IMG/VR virus record: IMGVR_UViG_3300032053_000212
Span: 1-38,060 of that record
Origin: a virus
Length of the DNA stretch: 38,060 nucleotides
Strand: one strand, 5' to 3'
Within the stretch, counting starts at the first letter, position 1. Every line of letters begins with the position of its first letter. The notes under the pieces were generated by a model. That model worked only from the letters and a program-made list of their open reading frames with translations, ran no database searches and had not been told where the DNA came from. The position numbers were made by a program, and so were the translations under genes. Shown here piece after piece: positions 25,392 to 31,956 of the stretch.

Positions 25392-25540
25392 CGGGTAGGT
25401 ACTCAGTGCAGTTTCCCTACCCGCCCCCTGTTATGGGCCCGCAATGGATCCTACGAAGCCCACTAGACCGAACTGCCACCTTCGGTCTATCGTTGCCAGC
25501 TCCAGCGGAGGCCTCTCTTACGATCCTTGCGTAGCTGGCA
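25392..25540. ncRNA. Structured intergenic region with three stacked inverted repeats
   Basis: No gene is visible in 25368-25622. Three perfect inverted repeats follow each other: CGGGTAGG/CCTACCCG (25392-25399, 25416-25423), AGACCGAA/TTCGGTCT (25465-25472, 25481-25488, loop of 8) and TGCCAGCT/AGCTGGCA (25494-25501, 25533-25540). A larger hairpin follows at 25553-25614. There is no T-run after these stems. A structured leader or small RNA is possible; neither strand can be preferred. Confidence 0.4.
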
Positions 25541-25552
25541 GACGACTTTAAG

Positions 25553-25614
25553 AAGTAGGGTGGGGCCCCATGAAGGATGTCAAAGTGGTCTTTGACTAGA
25601 GCCCCACCCTACTT
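25553..25614. terminator. Large nested hairpin, probable terminator
   Basis: AAGTAGGGTGGGGC (25553-25566) pairs perfectly over 14 bases with GCCCCACCCTACTT (25601-25614). Inside the loop GTCAAAG (25579-25585) pairs with CTTTGAC (25590-25596). It starts 9 bases after the stop of the ssDNA-binding gene. Only the plus strand has a T-rich follow-up (TTTCGTTTT), so simple Rho-independent action on the minus strand is not certain. Confidence 0.6.
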
Positions 25615-25622
25615 TCGTTTTG

Positions 25623-26057
25623 CTACCTGAAACTCTTCTTGCCCTTAGGGGCAGCCTTCTTGGGAGAAGCTTCACCCTCAGCGGCAATGAAGTTAGTCAC
25701 CGTGTTCTTGATCCTACCCTCGTAGGACTCCTGCTTGACAGCAACGTCGGCAGTGGCACCCTCATACTCATCAGGATCGAACTCGAACTCGCCACCGAGA
25801 TCCTCCTCAGAGACGCCAACGCCGAGGAGGAACTCCTTGACCTTGAAGGCGGCCTTGGGGCTCATGCTCAGGTTTGTCCAGAGCTTACGATTCTCGAAAT
25901 CCCCATCGTTAACAGTCATCTCAACGATGATGTACGGATAGCCACTAGGACCATCCTCTTCACTCTGCTTGAGAGCGGTAACGGTAATGGGATACACACC
26001 AGCAGGGATGGGATCAAAGCCTTCACTAACGTCTGACATGTCAATCTTGAACGGCAT
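25623..26057 (-). CDS. DUF669-like single-stranded DNA-binding protein
   Basis: A 144-residue protein with a beta-barrel-like body (IPAGVYPITVTALKQS, about 17-32; GYPYIIVEMTVNDG, about 38-52; NRKLWTNLSM, about 56-65) and a basic Lys/Ala/Pro tail at 130-144. This is the pattern of phage DUF669 proteins, found next to Sak4-type ATPases and described as ssDNA binders. It starts in a TAATG overlap with the ATPase, so the two are made together. Its basic rather than acidic tail differs from bacterial SSB. Confidence 0.7.
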   Translation of the reverse strand: MPFKIDMSDVSEGFDPIPAGVYPITVTALKQSEEDGPSGYPYIIVEMTVNDGDFENRKLWTNLSMSPKAAFKVKEFLLGVGVSEEDLGGEFEFDPDEYEGATADVAVKQESYEGRIKNTVTNFIAAEGEASPKKAAPKGKKSFR

Positions 26058-26878
26058 TATTTGGTACCTCCATCGAGTAGATTCATGATCTTGGGCAGGG
26101 TTGGATTATCTACTGATTCACCAAGACGTCCATCCTCGTCACGCGCCTTGGCCATAAAACGACCTGTGGGCTGAACAAGGAGTGAGCGGACGGTGATTGG
26201 CTCACCTTCTGCATCGGCATCTTCCATAACGCCAAGATAGGCAACGATGTCAACCAATCCCGGAACCTCATATACAAGCTTCCCCGTAAGGTTAGGAACA
26301 GCTTGCATGCGCTTGGTCTGGGGATTCTCTTTCTCGTTAGCCTGCGCTGTGAAGATGGTATTCATATCCAGATCCCTGAAGAAGCGGATGAGCTTCCTCA
26401 TCTGGGTACTGCTACGAAGATAGTCCTGGCGCTCAGGCACATCAGGATCGTGTCCCCGATCACTCTTGACGGCAGATGCCACAACCTCAGAGAGGATCAA
26501 GTAGTTCAGCTCTGAGAGGGAATCGATGACAAGAGTACGATAGGGGTTATCAGAAGAATGTACGACCTCGTAGAGAGCGTCGAAATCCTCCCAATGCTTG
26601 ATCCGCACCACGACGATCTTGTCCATTGAAGGCACGAAGTCTGCAAACTCCTCCAGCGGTACAATGGTCGTCTTAGAACGAATGGATCTGGTGCCGCCTT
26701 CAAAGTCTGCAATTACCATAGGCATCAAGCGCTTGTCTCCGACAGCAGTACCGGCAAGAAAAGTCTTCCCGTGTCCCGATGGAGCATAGACCAACATTTT
26801 CAGAGGGTCCGTAACGGTCACAGGTTGACTTTTTACGGCAGCTGTAGACGTCTTGGTGCTCGGCACTTTATTAGTCAT
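26057..26878 (-). CDS. Sak4-like RecA-fold ATPase
   Basis: A 273-residue AAA_24/RecA-fold protein. Walker A is APSGHGKT (32-39), Walker B RTLVIDSLSE with D119, and later IFTAQANEKENP gives the sensor strand (about 172-183). Phage Sak4 proteins act in single-strand annealing or recombination with a partner SSB, which is the next gene here. It begins in an ATGA overlap with the HNH-like gene. A dimeric DNA-repair ATPase of another RecA branch is the main alternative. Confidence 0.8.
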   Translation of the reverse strand: MTNKVPSTKTSTAAVKSQPVTVTDPLKMLVYAPSGHGKTFLAGTAVGDKRLMPMVIADFEGGTRSIRSKTTIVPLEEFADFVPSMDKIVVVRIKHWEDFDALYEVVHSSDNPYRTLVIDSLSELNYLILSEVVASAVKSDRGHDPDVPERQDYLRSSTQMRKLIRFFRDLDMNTIFTAQANEKENPQTKRMQAVPNLTGKLVYEVPGLVDIVAYLGVMEDADAEGEPITVRSLLVQPTGRFMAKARDEDGRLGESVDNPTLPKIMNLLDGGTK

Positions 26879-27186
26879 AGAGCATCCCCTCTCCTTTCTA
26901 CATGATGGAGGTTACATAGCCATTCTACTTCAAGAGGCTTTGAGTAGTCCTCATGATGAGCTTCGGACGAAATACTCCCACAAACTTCACAAGGAAGTCT
27001 CTTAAGAGTACCTTTAGCAAGGGCTTGCTTGACAGCATTACGGGCAGCTTGCTTCTCTGGGTACTTAGCATTGTAACGTCGACCAGCATCAACCATACTA
27101 TGCTCTTGACGCCACTTCTTATTGTACTCACTATAGTACTCTTTGTGAGAGTCGTAGTACTGTTTGTTGTACGCCTTCTTATTCAC
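26875..27186 (-). CDS. HNH-like zinc protein inserted in the recombination operon
   Basis: A 103-residue protein. The N-terminal 60 residues are basic and Tyr-rich (likely DNA-binding helices). The C-terminal part holds C66-E-V-C69, A-H77-H78-E-D, then L-C91-N-L-H94-H95, the layout of phage HNH/zinc proteins of the type with an AHHEDYSKPLEVEWLC core. It starts with GTG in a TAGTG overlap and ends in ATGA with the ATPase. It may be a homing-type nuclease or an inactive zinc-binding relative. Confidence 0.75.
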   Translation of the reverse strand: MNKKAYNKQYYDSHKEYYSEYNKKWRQEHSMVDAGRRYNAKYPEKQAARNAVKQALAKGTLKRLPCEVCGSISSEAHHEDYSKPLEVEWLCNLHHVERRGDAL

Positions 27187-28169
27187 TAGATTTGTCTACG
27201 CCCACCATCTGCATGTTCATAGAGGCTCTCGATAAGATCGTCCAAGTAACCTCCAGTTGTTTCACAGAGGCAAAGATCTCTGTATTGGCAATCCCATGAA
27301 CAATCCCTTGTGGGGGAAGGATACAATGGGGTATTCTTACTGTTCATTGCCCTTACTTCGGGGACTAGGTTCTCGGCGAAGTGCTCGAGTTCATATTTGG
27401 TTCTAGCGATCGCTTCACGTCGATAGAAGCCGTCCGGCTTGTGCCGAAGGAACTCGAGGATATCTGTATAGTCCTCAGGATTAAGATCGTTGTCCTTAAT
27501 AGCTTGTAGGTAGATCTCGTACGTGGTGTCAACGTTCTTCTTCTTCGATAGGCCTCCATTCATAAGGGTTTCAGGCCTTGCAGGAACCTTCTTGCGGAGT
27601 TCATTGTACAATGCTCCACCAGGAATCTCTCCGTGGACCTGCCAAGTCAACCAAAGATATGCCGTAACCTGATCATCCATCTCGAGGTTAACGACATCGA
27701 TGTACCTAGCAGCCGTCTTATGATCCATTACCCACAGACGCCGCTGAGCCTCACGACGTACTAAGACGTCAACTTTCCCACCAAGATTCACGCGGGTACC
27801 GGGAACATGAACTTCTAGATTCTCTTCCACACCGACGACCTCAAAGTCGTCATGCTCTTGAGCAAAGGGTATATACCCTGTTAGTATCGAAGCCATGAGA
27901 TCTGTAGTCTCGTTAAACTGTGCCCGCTCTTCAGGCCACATATCTCCCAAGTTGAGCTCAGGGAGTTTCAAATCCAGCCACTCTTGGGTAGCTGTCCAGG
28001 GATCAATCCCATCCCTGTAGTACTGCTCGAGGCCATAGTGGACGCCTGTACCAAGCCATAAAGCCCCTCGAGGCTCAGCTATAGGTACAAGCTCCATCAG
28101 GGATTGGTAGCGCCATTTCCTTCTACACCTCTTGAAGGTTGCACGCTCGGTCACACGAACAGTTTGCAT
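27186..28169 (-). CDS. PD-(D/E)XK nuclease with Fe-S cluster cysteines (Cas4/RecB-like)
   Basis: A 327-residue nuclease. The active-site order is H44, D134 (GGKVDVLVRR), D149-H-K151 (WVMDHKTA), matching RecB-family PD-(D/E)XK enzymes. C15 near the N-terminus together with C290, C294 and C300 near the C-terminus forms the cysteine set of a 4Fe-4S cluster as in AddB and Cas4. It probably resects phage or host DNA to give single strands for the Sak4-DUF669 pair downstream. CGGAGG lies 7 bases before the ATG, and a strong promoter is upstream. No CRISPR genes are nearby, so a Cas4 adaptation role is not implied. Confidence 0.87.
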   Translation of the reverse strand: MQTVRVTERATFKRCRRKWRYQSLMELVPIAEPRGALWLGTGVHYGLEQYYRDGIDPWTATQEWLDLKLPELNLGDMWPEERAQFNETTDLMASILTGYIPFAQEHDDFEVVGVEENLEVHVPGTRVNLGGKVDVLVRREAQRRLWVMDHKTAARYIDVVNLEMDDQVTAYLWLTWQVHGEIPGGALYNELRKKVPARPETLMNGGLSKKKNVDTTYEIYLQAIKDNDLNPEDYTDILEFLRHKPDGFYRREAIARTKYELEHFAENLVPEVRAMNSKNTPLYPSPTRDCSWDCQYRDLCLCETTGGYLDDLIESLYEHADGGRRQI

Positions 28170-28210
28170 CAGGTTCCTCCGGAAGTTTGATGCTTTATGT
28201 TTCTAATTAT

Positions 28211-28239
28211 ATTATATAGGAGACTTAAATGAAACTCAA
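28211..28239 (-). promoter_or_regulatory. Sigma70-type promoter for the recombination operon
   Basis: On the minus strand: TTGAGT, 17 bases ending GTCTCCTA, then TATAAT. A second overlapping TATAAT lies 5 bases further on. The site is in the 78-base gap before the nuclease gene and would drive it and the HNH, Sak4 and DUF669-like genes. Confidence 0.85.
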
Positions 28240-28247
28240 GCGGGACC

Positions 28248-28676
28248 TTAAGATTGGCCTATCGGAGGCCTGGTCATATTCATGTTCTTCAAACCAAGGT
28301 ACGTTACACCATGATAGAATGCATCCAGGGCATGTTGCTGGCCTTTGAACCATTTCCTAGCCTCATCAAGATCTGGCCATACCTTAGCCCCCGATAGAAT
28401 GCCAGGAGACTGTCCGATATAAGTATTGCCCTCAATCTGACACCACATCTTAATAGCTCCAATGACCTCAAGACCGATGGGATCAAATCCTAGGTGGAGC
28501 ATGTGTATACGTTCGAAGACTACGAGGTCTCCTGGCACGATAAGTTCCGGAATGCACTTCAGTAGGTCCGTTGAGAATTGCCCAAGGGTGTTCACCCTCC
28601 AGGTATTCCCATACATACGTTCAAAGCGGCACCAGCCCGTTGTGCCTCCTGGATCGAATGTAATTAGAGTATCTAT
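28248..28676 (-). CDS. RuvC-like (RNase H-fold) nuclease with apparent ATA start
   Basis: The reading frame extends upstream of its first ATG (28616) to encode TLITFDPGGTTGW, the conserved first strand of RuvC-like nucleases. With ATA at 28676 as start (142 residues), candidate acidic residues are D8, E55 (VVFERIHM) and D118 (HALDAFYHG). GAGGAG lies 5 bases upstream of this ATA, and ATA overlaps the previous TAG stop as ATAG, the same geometry as the ATGA overlaps elsewhere. No ATG, GTG or TTG is available between the stop and the motif. It likely cuts branched DNA such as Holliday junctions. Confidence 0.75.
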   Translation of the reverse strand: MDTLITFDPGGTTGWCRFERMYGNTWRVNTLGQFSTDLLKCIPELIVPGDLVVFERIHMLHLGFDPIGLEVIGAIKMWCQIEGNTYIGQSPGILSGAKVWPDLDEARKWFKGQQHALDAFYHGVTYLGLKNMNMTRPPIGQS

Positions 28677-28849
28677 GATGGCTCCTCACTATTCCCAAGA
28701 TCTTGAGGTTCCGATTTAAGGGTCTGAGCTACTAAGTAGAGGGCTTCCTTCTTGGTAAACCCTGCTGCTTGAAAGGCCGAATACATCTCGTGACAAGATA
28801 TGGCAGCCCCGACAAGTTCGGTCATAGGATCTTTAGGCCCCAGGGGCAT
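28673..28849 (-). CDS. Small hypothetical protein, 58 residues
   Basis: This short gene lies between folE and the RuvC-like gene. ATG at 28849 follows GAGGAG by 7 bases. The product starts Met-Pro-Leu-Gly-Pro-Lys-Asp-Pro, then two helices around AAISCHEMYSAFQAAGF and KKEALYLVAQTL, and an acidic Ser/Glu/Pro end. Helix-turn-helix-like spacing is possible but not clear. It shares the ATAG overlap with the RuvC-like gene. Function unknown. Confidence 0.7.
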   Translation of the reverse strand: MPLGPKDPMTELVGAAISCHEMYSAFQAAGFTKKEALYLVAQTLKSEPQDLGNSEEPS

Positions 28850-28883
28850 TGATCAACTCCTCTCGAAATGATGCATTCATTGA

Positions 28884-29519
28884 TCAGTGATGCATTACAA
28901 GGGCCAAGAACTCTTCACGAGCAGGACCGTTATCAATGAAGACTCCACGAATGGCTGAGGTCGTTGTAGTAGACCCTGCCTTTCGAATCCCTCTCATGGT
29001 CATGCACATGTGCTCGCACTGATCGATGACAACAATAACACCCTTAGGATTCATTGAGTTCATGACGGCTTCAGCAACCTCGTTAGTCAAGCGTTCTTGG
29101 ATCGAGAGTTTCTTGGAAGCCATCTCAACCACACGGGCCAGCTTAGATAGACCAACAACCTCCCCATCTGGAATATAACCAATGTGCGCCTTACCGGAGT
29201 AGGGTACCATATGATGTTCACAGAGACTGTGGAAGGGGATATCTTTGACAATGACCATTTGGTCATGAGGCTCCTTAAAGGTGGCCGTTAACAATGTTGA
29301 AAGATCAACCCCTAGACCAACGGTTAGTTCATTGAGATACATACGAGCGACTCGTGACGGAGTATCTTTGAGTCCCTCACGTTCCGGATCTTCGCCGATA
29401 GCCAGTAGTATGTTACGGACTGCATCTTCGATGAGTTTAGACCTCTCATCGTAGTCGTCAAGTGGAACGTTGGCCCGACGAGTCGAACAGTAAAGAGCAT
29501 CCGAAAGGGCATCTCCCAT
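28884..29519 (-). CDS. folE: GTP cyclohydrolase I
   Basis: A 211-residue enzyme with all family hallmarks: DPEREGLKDTPSRVARM (about 44-60), the zinc motif SLC100-E-H-H103, GKAHIGYIP (109-117), GLSKLARVVE (123-132), QERLT (141-145) and QCEHMC172MTMRGIRK. It converts GTP to dihydroneopterin triphosphate, the first step toward preQ0. I chose the ATG at 29519 (GGAGG 7 bases upstream, TGATG overlap with queE) over a GTG one codon earlier. With queC, queD and queE it forms a full preQ0 operon. Confidence 0.97.
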   Translation of the reverse strand: MGDALSDALYCSTRRANVPLDDYDERSKLIEDAVRNILLAIGEDPEREGLKDTPSRVARMYLNELTVGLGVDLSTLLTATFKEPHDQMVIVKDIPFHSLCEHHMVPYSGKAHIGYIPDGEVVGLSKLARVVEMASKKLSIQERLTNEVAEAVMNSMNPKGVIVVIDQCEHMCMTMRGIRKAGSTTTTSAIRGVFIDNGPAREEFLALVMHH

Positions 29520-30169
29520 CACCTAACCTCCAACAGTTTATGAAGCTGTAGGTTGAGACGTACAAGTGGATGATCAGGGATAAGAGTATTTGCAATCCAC
29601 GCCGCTGTCTCTAAATCGTTATCCTGGGGTTGTACCCACAACCGGGGGCAGATCCCGCCCCACTCATCGAACTTATGTTGGTACTCATAGTACCATTCAG
29701 CTGTCTTTGTCCTAGGTATAACAATCTTGATCTCACTTATAGGGCCGTCAGCAATATAGTATAGAGGGGGCTTAGGACTTACTGTCCACCAGATCTTATT
29801 GCCGTGAGGTAACGCCCTCTTAATAGTACCATTAGTTTCGAACGCAATGACCCTCTGAGCTTCCTCTTCAAAGGCCACAGTTTTTTCAAGCCAATACTTA
29901 AGATCTGCCTTTTGTAAGAGGGGCTCGCCCCCAGTGAAAACAACAAGAGGCATTTTAGATTTTAATATCTCATCCTCTGTACGATCAGACGTCCATAGTA
30001 AAGCGGGAGAGGTATCTTCCCATGAGTACTTAGTATCGCACCATTGAGCACATTCCAACTTTGCATGAACAGCATTGCATCCCTGTAGACGGATGAACAT
30101 AGCGCCAGTGCCACTAAGGGTACCTTCGCCTTGAACACTCTCAAAGACCTCTTCAAGCTTAAGAGCCAT
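29519..30169 (-). CDS. queE: 7-carboxy-7-deazaguanine synthase (radical SAM) with unusual cysteine spacing
   Basis: A 216-residue radical SAM protein. The start EEVFESVQGEG (6-16) and the GEPL motif in FTGGEPLLQ (about 78-86) identify QueE, which makes CDG from carboxytetrahydropterin. The cluster cysteines are C31, C40 and C44, i.e. C-x8-C-x3-C, followed by the usual D-T-K-Y; common QueE proteins have C-x3-C-x2-C, and some have C-x14-C-x2-C. The gene overlaps queD by 11 bases and folE by 1. The cysteine spacing is directly read from the DNA and has no obvious frameshift. Confidence 0.92.
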   Translation of the reverse strand: MALKLEEVFESVQGEGTLSGTGAMFIRLQGCNAVHAKLECAQWCDTKYSWEDTSPALLWTSDRTEDEILKSKMPLVVFTGGEPLLQKADLKYWLEKTVAFEEEAQRVIAFETNGTIKRALPHGNKIWWTVSPKPPLYYIADGPISEIKIVIPRTKTAEWYYEYQHKFDEWGGICPRLWVQPQDNDLETAAWIANTLIPDHPLVRLNLQLHKLLEVR

Positions 30170-30557
30170 GAGTCACCCGACACTTACTCTCTGGGGACTC
30201 AAAGACCTCGACTGCATATAGCTTTGCGGTTGCAGACAGCTCTGCAGAAGCCCTAATTATCTGCTTCATATCCCTGAATATCCTGAGGGCGATTAGCTCA
30301 GCCGACGGACGCTCAAAGAAGTTGTTCAGATACTCATGATCAAAGGGATCAATTACGTCATTCAAGACCTTCTTCACGGCTTTGAAATCTACCGCAATAC
30401 CGGCTTGATCAAGCTCGACCTCTGTATAAGGCCCAAACTCCGCCTTAACGACCCAACGGTGCCCATGCATTTGAGCACACTTCCCCACATAGTTAACTAG
30501 ATTATGGGCCGCATCAAAGTGACCCTCACCTGTTAGAAAGATCTGTTCGTTATTCAT
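30159..30557 (-). CDS. queD: 6-carboxytetrahydropterin synthase
   Basis: A 132-residue enzyme from the ATG at 30557, which has GAGG 9 bases upstream; an in-frame ATG 21 bases earlier is less well placed. Zinc ligands H18 (FDAAHNL), H31 and H33 (HGHRW) and catalytic C27 (GKCAQM) are present, followed by FDHEYLNNF and a Glu-rich end. It converts dihydroneopterin triphosphate to carboxytetrahydropterin, the QueE substrate. It overlaps queC by 8 bases. Confidence 0.95.
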   Translation of the reverse strand: MNNEQIFLTGEGHFDAAHNLVNYVGKCAQMHGHRWVVKAEFGPYTEVELDQAGIAVDFKAVKKVLNDVIDPFDHEYLNNFFERPSAELIALRIFRDMKQIIRASAELSATAKLYAVEVFESPESKCRVTHGS

Positions 30558-31233
30558 CGTTGGAAACCTCATCTGCATAGCACACCGGATCCTTTAAGTT
30601 CCAGTACGTGAAAGCCTCGCGCCGGCTCCGACATGTGGGGCATACTCCGCAAGCTACTTCTCCACCATTGTAACAGCTCCATGTCAACCAGTAAGGGGCA
30701 TTAAGATCCTTACCAGTTCCTACAACATCCCTTTTAGCCATCCATTGCAAAGGAGTTAGAAGCCGCACTTTATGGTACGTACCTACATAGATGGCTGCTG
30801 CCATGCTCCCTATGAATTCAGGTGTACAGTCAGGATAAGCCCAGTTTTCTCCATCTTCAGCATGGGCACCGAAGTAGATGAAATCCGCGCCACGAGTAAG
30901 CGCAACAGCTGCTGCATAACTTGTAAGGATTCCATTTCTGAATGGCACGTAAGTTGGACTGACACCCTCGAGCTCGTCATAAGAACAAGTAGGATTTGGT
31001 AGGCCAGGATCAATGAGTGTTGAGCCTGATCCTTTGAAGACGTTGGGGAGTTGGATAATTTCGTGGGGCATGTTGTAGTACTCTGCGACGGCTCGAGCGG
31101 CCCAGACTTCTTTATCATGTTTTTGTCCGTAGACAAATGAGACTCCTATGATGTGATCGTGTGCCTCGCGGGCGATCGCAGCACAGGTGGTCGAGTCAAG
31201 CCCTCCGCTAAGGAGAACTAGAGCAGTGGTCAT
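30550..31233 (-). CDS. queC: 7-cyano-7-deazaguanine (preQ0) synthase
   Basis: A 227-residue protein with the PP-loop SGGLDS (9-14) and a C-terminal zinc site C187-Y-N-G-G, C195, C198, C201. QueC turns CDG into preQ0 with ATP and ammonia. The protein has no added amidotransferase (GAT) domain, which matters because GAT-QueC fusions give archaeosine-like bases; the product here should stay preQ0. AAGGAGG lies 4 bases before the ATG at 31233; a TTG one codon upstream is less likely. It is first in the que operon. Confidence 0.96.
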   Translation of the reverse strand: MTTALVLLSGGLDSTTCAAIAREAHDHIIGVSFVYGQKHDKEVWAARAVAEYYNMPHEIIQLPNVFKGSGSTLIDPGLPNPTCSYDELEGVSPTYVPFRNGILTSYAAAVALTRGADFIYFGAHAEDGENWAYPDCTPEFIGSMAAAIYVGTYHKVRLLTPLQWMAKRDVVGTGKDLNAPYWLTWSCYNGGEVACGVCPTCRSRREAFTYWNLKDPVCYADEVSNDE

Positions 31234-31249
31234 CAAGCCTCCTTAACTC

Positions 31250-31645
31250 TTAGTGACCAGCCCAGTTACTCCAGCCGCCTAATGTATCTGGGTGACGGAG
31301 CACATAGACCATGACACGGATACTTAGCACAGGATTATATGGATCGAAGTGCCAGCGTCCCGCATACCATGAGGACCCGAATTGCACTAGACCCTTATAC
31401 GTACCGTTGTGTGCGTACCGATCCCAACGACTCTCCCCATAGATGGTGTTACAAATACGGTTATATTCGAACCTACGTAGATGCCAGATCCAATGCTTCC
31501 AAAGAGCCTTACCATGAAGTGTCCCATTCGTAAGTGTAGAACACTTTGCATCTGGTAGTGGTGACGGCAACGTTGAAGCTTTCGCCGTTGCTGCAAAGGT
31601 TCCGAGAGCAGCAGTCAGCAAAAGTACCACAATAGTACGTCGCAT
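31250..31645 (-). CDS. Secreted transglycosylase/lysozyme-like protein
   Basis: A 131-residue protein with a signal peptide (1-23, basic start, hydrophobic core, Ala-Lys-Ala cleavage site). The mature part has the lysozyme-fold pattern of small Rpf/SLT-like enzymes: IYGESRWDRYAHN with candidate catalytic E71, GLVQFGSSWY (about 85-94), and a C-terminal WSNWAGH. C35 and C65 may form a disulfide. It would cleave peptidoglycan outside the membrane. It sits between the HTH gene and queC, far from the holin-like gene; it is the only muralytic candidate in this window. Confidence 0.75.
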   Translation of the reverse strand: MRRTIVVLLLTAALGTFAATAKASTLPSPLPDAKCSTLTNGTLHGKALWKHWIWHLRRFEYNRICNTIYGESRWDRYAHNGTYKGLVQFGSSWYAGRWHFDPYNPVLSIRVMVYVLRHPDTLGGWSNWAGH

Positions 31646-31660
31646 AGGCCCTCCCAGCCG

Positions 31661-31903
31661 TTATTTTAGGACAGTTCGATTCTCAGCTCGAAACTTGGCC
31701 TCTAGCCACTCTACGTAGTCCAGCATAAGTTCATCCTTAGGAGTCCTCAGAAGATGAGCAATCTTATCCAGGGTCTCCTCCTTAGGCGTGACCTTCCCGC
31801 GCTCGATCATCGAGATCTCGGCCTGCGTGATGCCAACCGCGTTAGCCAGGTCGATCTGCGTGATCTCCTTTTCCTTTCGAGCAATAGCCATTACAGTAAT
31901 CAT
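31661..31903 (-). CDS. HTH (Cro/C1-type) transcriptional regulator
   Basis: An 80-residue protein. Residues about 12-62 form an HTH_3 domain: ITQIDLANAVGITQAEISMIERG with a typical recognition helix, then LDKIAHLLRTPKDEL. The ATG at 31903 is chosen because AAGGAGG sits 5 bases upstream. Its own promoter is at 31921-31949. It could repress the GGTTTCC-type early promoters of this strand or its own promoter. No partner repressor or integrase is seen, so lysogeny is not implied. Confidence 0.85.
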   Translation of the reverse strand: MITVMAIARKEKEITQIDLANAVGITQAEISMIERGKVTPKEETLDKIAHLLRTPKDELMLDYVEWLEAKFRAENRTVLK

Positions 31904-31920
31904 GTACACCTCCTTTTGTT

Positions 31921-31949
31921 ATTATAGATGATGGCCATAATAGAATCAA
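31921..31949 (-). promoter_or_regulatory. Sigma70-type promoter upstream of the HTH gene
   Basis: On the minus strand: TTGATT, 17 bases, TATAAT, followed closely by AAAAGGAGG and the HTH start. It lacks the GGTTTCC box of other sites in this strand. It could also serve the muralytic and que genes downstream. Confidence 0.8.
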
Positions 31950-31956
31950 CGGGAGT

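Noticed and set aside
25441-25545. Possible tRNA in the structured gap
   Set aside because: No T-loop GGTTCRA-like motif or cloverleaf spacing on either strand.
27186-28169. Cas4-like nuclease as a sign of a CRISPR system
   Set aside because: No cas1, cas2 or repeat-spacer array in the window; the enzyme fits a phage recombination nuclease.
28862-28898. Direct repeat TGATGCATT at the end of folE
   Set aside because: Two short copies only, partly in coding DNA; no larger repeat or attachment-site context such as an integrase.
31661-31903. C1-type repressor as evidence of a temperate phage
   Set aside because: No integrase, partner repressor or attachment site seen; such HTH proteins are common in lytic phages.
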